This document shows, one piece after another, positions 55,055 to 64,000 of a stretch of 64,000 bases of DNA. Source of the stretch: Opisthocomus hoazin (lineage: Eukaryota; Chordata; Aves; Opisthocomiformes; Opisthocomidae); the NCBI RefSeq assembly GCF_030867145.1, contig NC_134428.1:7378001-7442000 (forward strand), given 5' to 3'. The stretch's first letter is position 1. Every line of letters starts with the position of its first letter. Made by a program: the position numbers and the translations under genes. The notes under the pieces were generated by a model. It saw only the letters and a program-made list of their open reading frames with translations, was not told the origin of the DNA and searched no databases.

Positions 55055-55855
55055 CAAGCCTTGGAGGTGGTTTCCGGGAGGACTTGCTCCATTACCTTCC
55101 CACAGATCGCGGTGAGGCTAACTAGCCTCTAGTTCCCTGGACCCTCCTTCTTGAAGAGAGGAGTGATGTTTACTTTCTTCCAGTCCTTGGGAACCTCTCC
55201 TGATCCCTGTGATCTTTCAGAGTTAATAGATACTGGCCTTGCAGTGACATCAGTCGCTCCCTATGCACTCACGTACAGCCTGTCAGGTCCCATGGACTTG
55301 TGCCCATCCGATTTGTTTCAGTTCTCCCTAACCTGATCCTCTTCCACCACGGGTGAGTCTTCTTTGCTTCAAACATTCCCAGTGGTCTCATGGACCTGGG
55401 ATTCCCTCAGGATGGTCTTACCAGTAAAGGCTGAGGTGAGAAAGGTTATTGGGTACAGCAGGCTTTTCCATGTCCTTTTTCACCACGGCCCTGGCCCCAT
55501 TCAGCAGTGGGCCCACATTTTCTCTTGTTTTCCTTCCGTGCTGATACACTTGTAGAAGCCTTTCTGGTTGCTCGTCATGTTGCTCATCAGATTCAACTCC
55601 AGACAGGCTTTGGCTTTCCTAAGCCCACCCCTGCAAGCCTGGACAGCGTCTCTGTTTTCCTCCTGGGGCACCTGTCTCTGCTTCCGTATCTTGCATGCAT
55701 TTGCTTTATGGTTGAGTTTAGTCAGGAGCTCCTTGTTCGTCCATGCAGGCCTCCTGCTGCCTTTGCTGGATTTCCTGCTCACAGAAACGGACCATTGTCA
55801 CACTTGGAGGTGGTGATCTTTGAAAATGAGGCCGGGGAGTTGCTGGAAAAGAAAA
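55055..55855 (-). mobile_element. CR1 LINE fragment 2 (N-terminal part of the reverse-transcriptase region of ORF2), degenerate
   Basis: On the - strand the frame at 55501-55782 contains PAWTNKELLTKLNHK, CRGGLRKAKACLELNL and KGFYKCIS. These match the segment between the endonuclease and the reverse-transcriptase core in CR1 LINEs. The left part (55055-55340) corresponds on the - strand to the start of the reverse-transcriptase palm. In consensus order it abuts, with some overlap, the region where fragment 1 is truncated. Coding is broken by stops and frame changes. It is antisense to SHISA9, and neither the 3' UTR nor the endonuclease is present. Confidence 0.9.
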
Positions 55856-57463
55856 CACACCCTCAATGTTAAATACTGCCTCAGAAAATCACATTATAGG
55901 TCTGTATCTGTCAGAGGTTTCTTGTCCTGCTCTCATTAAGTGAGGCACTTCAGCCAAATTTTTCATAGACTTTCATTTCTTATTTTCTAGGTGTCTGTCC
56001 TGAGCTTAGGTTCTGATTGATAGAAATGGTGATCACTACTTATTGCAACTGAGATGAGTAACGATTTGTAATTTGAACATAAAGAGCTTTATTGTTCTAA
56101 ACACCATGTTCAGAACACCTCAGTAGTGCACCTCCAAGTTAGGGGATACTTTTGACCTTCATCTCTTTGTGTCTTAATTAAATGCTAGCCCTTATCTCAC
56201 AAGAGTTTGTGAAGTTAAATTAATTAGTCATTGTGAAGCCCTCAGAGACAGGAGTGATAAATGAGACAGAAAAGTCTATGCAGGAGCTATTTCTCTTCTG
56301 AGGTGGTTTGAACAGTGAGAAACAAATAAGACTGGTGCACACAGGGTGTAAAAAGTATATCCGAAGGTACTGAACAACTGTTTGTGAGAATTGGCACTTC
56401 AGAAGGCAAAGGTCCTATGGAAATAGTGCTGAGAGATTATGAAATGCATATGTGTGAAGAATACAGTACAGCTACATAGACAATCTTAAATTTTGGCCTT
56501 TTCCAATATTTAAATGATGATTTTGCAAACTTTAAAGTGTTTCTACATGTAGTTGTGACAGTGTATTTGATACCTCAGGGGAACAGGTGGTGACATCAGA
56601 AGGTTTTGTTGTTTGTCACAGCCCTTCAGTTTTACTTTACTTTGTGACTCATATTTTTATTAATATCCTTTCATTATTAGCACTCAGAAATTCTTTCACT
56701 AACGAAACTGTAGTTTCTCTGGTAGTGTAATAGTCTCATTAGAAATAACACATTTCTTAGACACAGTACTGAACTTGGTATATAGTTAATTGTCTTCCCG
56801 TGTTTTTCTCTGAAGTGAAATATAGATCTTAAATGGTCTGTAATCACGCATTTCACTCAGAGCTTACACTGTGTGCATGTCTTGGTTACTGAGAAAATAA
56901 GGTAATGGAAAACATCTATATTGCAAGGAAAAGTGCATATTTCATTTTCATTAACATCATGGAACACATTTTCTGTAGAATTATGGTACTGTAGCCACTG
57001 CAGCTTTGTCACATATATTTTTACATCCCTTTATTTTCACAGGTTTAAAGCTTGGCTATAAGCCTAAGCTAGAAAATTAAAACATGAACACTCTGCCCTG
57101 TTATCTTTCAAAAACTTCAGATTCTCTACTGCCAAATTTTTAAGTTCCAACTACACAAAGTTTCCTTCTTTCTAAAAGATGGGGCATGCACTTCTGATGC
57201 AATACTTGCCATTCAGACAACAGTGAGAAACTTGTCTCCTATTCACTTCAAAGAGATTTACAATTAATGAACTTAAAAACCCTGAGAATACAAGCCCTTC
57301 AATACAAATTTTGCTGTGCCTAAAACCCAGTTGAACCATGGTGCCAGCATGGTTTTGCAGCAAGCTGAGACTGAAACCAATGGGATGAGTTAGTGCCCAC
57401 AAGTTTCTGGACCTTCGGTGCTGCTGAAGTCCCTCTACACGTGTGTCTGTCGGTGACGCTACT
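55856..57463 (+). other. SHISA9: SHISA9 intron 2, between CR1 fragments 2 and 3
   Basis: AT-rich intron. I see no exon, RNA gene or clear repeat. Part of 57170-57460 could be a further, unrecognisable continuation of the old CR1-like piece that follows. Confidence 0.7.
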
Positions 57464-57668
57464 GTGAGGTTGTTCCACAACCTAACTTCTCTGCTAGATA
57501 GAAATCTGCTTCTATGTATCTGTTTTCAGTTTACAAACAACTGGTTTTGTGCTGTCCCGTCTTCCTCTGTGGTATTTACTTTGCAGATATATTTTCCAAG
57601 AGTAATCATACCTCCTCTCAGCCTTCTTTTGTTGAGCTAAATGAGCTAAACTGTTAAACTGCCTCTCA
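57464..57668 (-). mobile_element. Old CR1-like LINE 3' fragment
   Basis: Read on the - strand, the order of motifs is GAGCTAAA, AAAAGAAGGCTGAGAGGAGG, TATGATTACTC, then AAATATATCTGCAAAGTAAA, and finally GTTGTGGAACAACCTC. This is the order found at the 3' end of ancient amniote CR1/L3-type LINEs. It is short and diverged, with no usable reading frame. It is antisense to SHISA9, like the other two CR1 pieces. Confidence 0.65.
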
Positions 57669-60600
57669 CAGAATGGATTTCTCATGCCTGCTCTTTTGGG
57701 AATGCCCTCTCTGCATTTCCCGTGTTTTGAATTCAACATTTCGATATGGCTGTCCAGAACAATAGTGTAGAGAAAGTCTTTCAAATGCTTTCCATAGCAA
57801 CACTGGTATTTCCCTTTTTTCCAGCCACAAAACACTTCATCTGTATTTACAGACACTGCGCTCCCTAGTAAAAGGCATGTTTTCCATGGCTGTGGCACAT
57901 GAAGGTTTACAGATACCCTAAATCTAACATGCTCACATCTTTTTCCTCATCTGCTGTTCCAGCACAGAAGAGGAGACTGGCACAGTACTTTGCAGCAAAA
58001 CTGCTGGGAACACAAATGATACCCAGTGAAACTCTGAACCAGACCTAAATTCTTCTCACCAAAGCAATTCATTCTTGATTGCAAAAAAGAGCAGAAGAGA
58101 GCACAGAAACACGTAACATATAGGAATATTCTGTAATATTTAAAACGCCTCTGAAAATTCATGTTTACTGTCTAGTAATGCTAAGCGCAAAATTGTAGAA
58201 ATGAGCTTACAGTAAGCCAGTCACATTTCTGCCGAACGCTTTGGAGGGGTAGGGCGTGCTGGGGATGGGAGCAGGGTTCGAGTCCCGTTGCTCGTGTTGG
58301 GTTTTGGGGTCTCAGGAAGGCAGGCAGAGCAGCTCCTGAGGCAGCCCGGCAGTACGCTGGCTCCCGGCTGTGTCCATCCCCCGCGAACATTCGAACATTG
58401 CCACCTGCCCCTCTGCCACCCCTGGGCTGGAAACTGCTGTGAACTGCGTCTTGTGCCTGGGAGAGGCTGCGTGGCTGACTGCGCCCTTCCTGTGTGACTG
58501 CATCACTGCCAGGGAAGAAAGGTTTATGCTTTTCTTTTATGTTATTTATGCACTGAAGACTATTACTCTGAAGAATTGTGACAACTGTCATTTTTCACAT
58601 AATTGAAGAGGCCTCCATGTAGCAGAAAAAATGAACATGTTTGCACTTGTGCTCGCTCCCCTCTGTCCCCTCCTGAGAAACAAATACTTAAGTTGACCAG
58701 ATTCTTTATGAGGGAGAAAGTGCTACTCGGAGGCAGCTGGCATCTGAGCCTTCAACTTTTAACATGACATTTCATTAAAGACAATGAGTATCTGGGTGAT
58801 GTGTCAGGTACTTCACATTCTGAGATGCTGTTAAACATGTAACTAACCATGGAGGTTTCAAGAGGAATCTGTATATATGGCATGCTCCAGTTGATGACAG
58901 AAATAAATCTTTTATATACAATGTTCAAGGCAGAATTCTTCAGCCTACGCAGACACAATGAAAAGCAGGATGATCCTAGGTGATATTTTTAAGTCTGTAC
59001 CACTATTCAAGGTTATGCAATCATTCGACATAAGAAAATGAGAGGTATTGGGATGAGAAGACCAAAGAAAGGGATGAGGTCTTCACAGCTGCCCAGTTGA
59101 TTAAATGTACCAAAATATTGTCTGAAGAGGCCATACCAGTAAGAGAACTAAGAACAGTGAATTTAGTGAACCACAAAAGATATGACTCTTTCTTTCAAGC
59201 CCCGTAGGTCTCTTCTAACAGTTGTGTGAAACAATTTTCCTTTGTGGGGGGCTCTTTACTTTTTTTAATGAAAGGTTACAATTATTTTTATTCTTGATAA
59301 AAACTACATATCCTGTGGGCAGTAAGGGCACAGTTCTGTCTTTGGGAAAGAATTCTAGATGTTCACGTATCACCTTTGCAAAAAGATTTTGCTGCTGTCA
59401 ACAGGTTTTAGTGAATGTTCTTGAAGTTCATGAGGATTTTGCAGGTTAAATGCAGAAGTGCTTTTTCAGTTTGCTCAGTCGTGTTGCTGTTAGGGCGCTA
59501 TGGGCAGCGGTGGGTGCTGGCAGGCCTGGCCTGAGCACTGACACGGTGACACCGGGGTGGCCATTTGGTCCTGCGGCAGGTTTTCCATACCCTCTTCCCT
59601 TACCTAACCTCAGGCCAGGGCTTAGTCTGTGGCCTAGTTATTTGCTCTAACGTTGATTCCCTAAATCAGGTTTTCAGTATTTCTTTTTCCTGTATTTTAC
59701 TCAGTCCAGATGGATCCTCTTCAGTTTCCTTGATTTTCAAATCCCACTGCATCATTTGCCTATAGGCTTCTTCCTTACTTATCTTTCCCCCTGCTCGGCT
59801 GATCCACTTGTTCCCTGGTTTGGGGATGTTGCAGGACGAATCCTGCTTTCTCTTAACCTCCTCCTATCAGCCTGTTAAAATCTGAAGACAGTCACTGGCC
59901 TGAAAGAAATTTAGTTAACAGCAGAAAGACTTCAGCAAAGAGAGGAGTCTTACTGTCAGGGAGAAGCTAATGGAAGTGCTTATCTCGAAAGCAGTAGTGT
60001 AGCACTTCTTCCTAGTACACGCTCTTAGCCAGCTCCCACTGTCTATTCTCGGGTACTGCAGTACAGGCTCTGACACGGGGGGATAACCATATGGTTTTAC
60101 ATGCACGTTATGGGAAAGAGATAGCGTTGGCTTAAGATGAAAAAAATCAGGTGTCTTTAACCGGAAGCACTTTGAAACTCCTTTTTTTCCATCAATTTCT
60201 AAAATTCATGGCGCTCTGAAGGATTTCAGGTTAGGAACTCAAAAACTGGCATATCCAAAATAACTAGAAAATCTAAAGATTTTGCTGATAAGAGTGAAAT
60301 ATTACAGACATATTCTTTTGTATTCCCAGCACAGCGTGGTACTGAGACACTCGGCATTACAGCTTTTTGTCGCTTCGTATTTGCTGTCTACTCAAAGATC
60401 CAGCCAGCACTGTCCCCGCCGTGCTGAGCTGAGCACAGCACTCCAGCAGCACGGAGAGGACCTGCAGAGTAGGAGGAGGCAACCCAGTGTGTTTGGAAGT
60501 AGATGTCGTACTGACGGGACTACTTGGGTAATTAAAGCGAGCAGGGAGACTGAAGTGATAATGTAGGCATCAGGATGACTCCAGTGAATTTGAGATTGTT

Positions 60601-61115
60601 CCGTTGTGTTGGGATGAGCCTTGTCATTTTCCTGTTTTCACTGCTCCCCCTCAAATTTATACAGTACAACAAAGATTTGAAAAATTAATTATTCCGATTT
60701 CTGTAATGTCTTTTGGCTATAAGCATACATTTTGAAATAAAAGAATTGTGACTTTTGGATGGTCTGTAATGTTGTGGGTTTTGATGATTCAGAACTTTCA
60801 GTTGGTTTCACAGAACTGAAATCTCAACTCTACGTACAATGTTTCATATACAACCATATATTTGATTTCTCCACCCTGCCTAAATCTTCTTTTCTTGTTT
60901 TTTTAACAACCAGTGCATTTTTTTCCATTAGGCATGGATTTACCAGTGCAGCATGTACTCCTTTGTGTCATGTCAAAGGGGAGCAGCCGTGAGATGGTTC
61001 TGCCTCTTATTCAGATGAGGCTGCATCCTACTCTGTCATTAATTATCCAGAGCTACAAGAACATCCCCTTTTTAACTGCAGTGTTAAATTTTGTCATATC
61101 CTGAACAAAACTGCA
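57669..61115 (+). other. SHISA9: SHISA9 intron 2, between CR1 fragment 3 and the 84-bp duplication
   Basis: AT-rich intron with two GC-richer patches (58220-58500 and 59480-59640) and a third at 60400-60500. No exon or mobile element is recognised. The first patch contains an isolated Pol III B-box match. Confidence 0.7.
58275..58285 (+). promoter_or_regulatory. Isolated RNA polymerase III B-box match (GGTTCGAGTCC)
   Basis: The 11 bases fit the tRNA/SINE B-box consensus GGTTCGANTCC exactly. No A-box at the right distance, no acceptor stem and no full T-arm pairing (only three of five base pairs form) could be found. This is not a tRNA gene. It may be a remnant of a tRNA-derived element, an extra TFIIIC site, or chance. 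Confidence 0.3.
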
Positions 61116-61283
61116 TTAAAACCCCCACACTACATGCAAAGTAATGCTGTTCTCTCTTAAATGTGCTTGGAATTTCACTACTGTGAACCTTTTATAAACT
61201 TAAAACCTCCACACTACATGCAAAGTAATGCTGTTCTCTCTTAAATGTGCTTGGAATTTCACTACTGTGAACTTTTCATAAAT
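61116..61283 (+). repeat. Tandem duplication, two copies of 84 bp
   Basis: Copy 1 is 61116-61199 and copy 2 is 61200-61283. They are nearly identical: the differences are a C/T near the start and a few bases in the last dozen positions. The unit matches no mobile element I know. The high identity suggests a fairly recent local duplication. Confidence 0.95.
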
Positions 61284-64000
61284 TGCAATCTCTTATTACT
61301 ATCCCTTACTTACATTGCGCTGGGGGATAAAAATGGAATTGAAAAAAAGAATAAAATAAACTGTATCATCTTATCTTCAGATTCACCAGCCCAAATCTGC
61401 CTCTCAGTTCTCTCAGCCTGCGCGAGAGACGGCGGCTGGCCGAAGAGGATGGGTGCAATGTGAGCAAATCCAGAGGCAGCTGAGGCTTTGAAAGCTCGTG
61501 ACAGCACCGTGTTCTCAGACACCTTGCATGGGGGGCAACCACCGTATGGGAAGGGGGATGACTGGAGCTCTGCCCAGAGCAATCCTGTTCTCTGAAGTCA
61601 GCTAAAAGCTAGATCAGGGAACTCCATAAAAATAGTTCACTGGTAGGCGGGAGAGCTGACATTAGCATGGAGCTAGAGGCCTTGGATGAAACAAAGTGCC
61701 ACCAGAGGTTATAAAGGACTGGAAGCTTTGATGTAGCTGGAGCAGGGCTCCTTTGTTTTCTGTCTGTAAAAAGCTCCCCTGTGGAGTTTTTGTTTGGGTT
61801 GTTGAAATCTGTTTAACTCAAAGAGCTGACAATAAGCACTTGGGAGCAAAACTGTCTCTCTGAAAATCTTTTTGCTGTCCAACTGCATTGGCCGGCCCTG
61901 CCAATTTATAGCTCTGTTAGCTCTCGCTGCTCCGAAGGCTGCTTAAGCAAACAATTAAGCTTTGCTGATCACTCTGAGCACCAGAGTGGCAAAATAGGCG
62001 CTTTCTCTATAGTCTAGAAGACACCCAGACAAAAACATTTTCTCACTCACTGTTCCCCATGCCATGGTATTAGGCAGCCCGAGGTTTCTGGGTTTAGTAG
62101 TCAAGGGCAACCTATGCTTAGCAAGGACTTCGCTTCTGAGGTATCAGATCCCTGGACTAAGAGCAAAGCGAGTATTAAAGTCGAGTGTTGTTTTAGCTTT
62201 AATGTTCCTTGAGTAAGGCCATCTCTGTTGAATGCCTAACGCAGTCAGTTTTGATCATCGATTAAGGTCATTACATGCTACCACCACGCCAACTGACTTG
62301 ATAAGTATTACTTATTATTTCCAAAATAAACTAATGTGATCCCTGACCGATGATCACTGCATTGGCTGCCTCTTTCTTTTCCCAGGACCTAAATGATGGG
62401 TGCAAATAACTGGCTGCATGTTGTGCGTTTAATCCTGAAGCAGGAGACAGGTTTAAACACAGCATAGCAGCCAGAGAATATTTATCTGAGAAACCGATCC
62501 TTACGATCCAGGTGCCCTGTGTGGTGGGATGTCAGCTGTCAGACTGGGCACCTCCAGCATGTGATTCAGCGTACAGGCATGTGCCTGCACAATCCCATTC
62601 TTACCAAAGACAGCCTCATAAAATAAGATTTGGGATGTCTGCACAAGCAGAACAAATTCTGCTCCAAGGTCTGTGCTACAGTGTGTATTATCAAAACTTA
62701 CTAGACTGAAGTATTTCATAGATGAGGAATCTGTTGTGCTAGGTTCAACATAACAATACAGAATTAAAGGAAGGTCTGGAAAGGTTACTGTTTGTTCTGT
62801 TGTGAAAAGTCTTCTGGGGAACCGGTGAAATCTCTGCCTCTGTAAAACCAAAATAACTGCAAGATAAGGTCTTTGAGAGCACCTGATTTTATATGGGAAA
62901 ACATCTTTGAAAGAAAGGAAGCCACAATTTTACAAGTTTTGCAACCAGCTCTAAACTTAATATTTAGTAAATTCCATCTCTGCTAGATTTTAGACTGTCT
63001 TTTTCTTTCAGCCTGAGATATCTAGCATACTGTCATTCCAACCAAGTCTTACGGCTTCTCCTCCACACTCTTCCCTACTCCAGTTTACTCAGGTTGCCAT
63101 GGCTAGAAAGTTGATGGGCACAATGTAAAGAATGAGCATCTTTTGCTTGCTTTGGTCCCACTACCACTTTTTCCCCCCTAAAAACAGTAAGAAAAGGAAG
63201 TGATTGAGAGTGAACTTTCTATGCTGTGATTCTCTGTGTAAATGAGCAAAAGGGCCATTTGAGTTTGTCCCCGTGCTCAAGTTCCCATGCAGATTTGTAA
63301 GCATGGCTAACTACTTTTACGCTCCTGACAGTTAAGAACTTGTTCCCACTGCAGAAGACACTGGATGGAAAGTCACTGTAGAGCAGTTCCTTGAGAAAAA
63401 CAAAGAAGGAATTTGGCTTAATACAATTACTTTATACTGCTTTTATCTACCAAGAATGGCATCGCTTTTTAGAACATTTGGAGAAGGCAGGAGGTGTTCT
63501 GTGGGAAGTAGTAATGAAAAATTCATGAAAGATTAAAAATAGTTGGATTTTTTGGGTTTAATTCAGAATCTCTTTATATTTACCTTAGTTTCCTTCCCTA
63601 TTTATGTTGAATATAAACAAAGAACTTGTTCTAAAAAAGTCAGATGAATGGGAATGAACTAGAGTGAAATAAGAAATAAATCAAAAAATTTCTAAGGTAG
63701 GTGGTTAAACTCTAGACTCTATACCCCTTCCTAAGTGTCAAAGTGGTATGGTTTGTTTAGATACTGAGACCATCCACAGATGTATCCACAGTTGCAAGGA
63801 ATTTGTAGGTGACAAATTTGCTGAGACTCTGTCCATTTTCCTTTTTTACCTGAGAAATGATGGCCTGAGATATTGTAGTTGCATTCAGCTTTATCTGAGC
63901 CTTTCGCTGAGCCTGCACTCCTCTTTCACGCTGCTTGAATTAAGTGTTCCTGTAACACAGGGCTGCAGAGACTACAAGGAGAGGGACAGGGAAAATGCAA
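61284..64000 (+). other. SHISA9: SHISA9 intron 2, last part of the window
   Basis: Mostly AT-rich intron with one GC-richer patch (61410-61570). No SHISA9 exon 3, no mobile element and no RNA gene could be recognised. The intron continues past the window end. Confidence 0.75.

Noticed and set aside
33465..55855. CR1 fragments 1 and 2 as halves of one element split by a 20-kb insertion
   Set aside because: Their consensus positions overlap by roughly 70 bases at the shared edge (both contain the GGTGAGGCTGA-type stretch), and nothing at 34.3-55.0 kb looks like a single insertion. Two independent truncated insertions are simpler.
58225..58300. tRNA gene around the B-box
   Set aside because: No A-box, acceptor stem or anticodon arm could be drawn, and the T-stem has only three paired positions.
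8119..64000. SHISA9 exon 3 (next cytoplasmic-tail exon)
   Set aside because: I searched by eye for the expected tail motifs preceded by AG and in phase 1 and found none. The exon is presumed to be beyond the window.

Overview
The window looks like nuclear DNA of a bird, or at least an archosaur. It has one vertebrate gene spread over long AT-rich introns, CR1 LINE fragments, and a short segment resembling an avian endogenous-retrovirus LTR. There are no operons and no prokaryotic gene density. The species cannot be fixed from the sequence.

The only gene I can support is the 5' part of SHISA9 (CKAMP44), an auxiliary subunit of AMPA-type glutamate receptors, on the + strand. A GC-rich CpG island (about 1-1040) holds the promoter-proximal/5' UTR sequence and coding exon 1 (347-870). 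Exon 1 encodes the signal peptide, the cysteine-rich Shisa ectodomain and the transmembrane helix. Intron 1 runs 871-7990. Coding exon 2 (7991-8118) encodes the first part of the cytoplasmic tail. Both donors and the intervening acceptor are canonical, and the reading frame (phase 2, then phase 1) joins without a break. Everything from 8119 to 64000 reads as intron 2, so that intron is at least 55.9 kb here. The remaining exons, including the C-terminal PDZ-binding end known from this family, must lie downstream.

Intron 2 contains an uninterrupted (TTCCC)n array of about 52.6 units at 27171-27433, which is AAGGG on the other strand, with a degenerate flank on one side only. It also contains a CR1 fragment at 33.5-34.3 kb, an LTR-like segment at 35.66-35.93 kb, a CpG-dense patch near 52.3-52.8 kb, a purine-rich tract next to a second CR1 fragment at 54.8-55.9 kb, a small old CR1-like piece at 57.5 kb, and an 84-bp tandem duplication at 61.1-61.3 kb. 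All three CR1-type pieces are antisense to SHISA9. Most open reading frames in the window are chance ORFs in intronic DNA or artefacts of the pentanucleotide array.

No tRNA, rRNA, CRISPR array or second protein-coding gene could be supported. The items most worth checking are the AAGGG/TTCCC array, the intronic CpG-dense patch at 52.5 kb, a cluster of CACGTG E-boxes in intron 1 that includes a 14-bp perfect palindrome, and several short inverted repeats.
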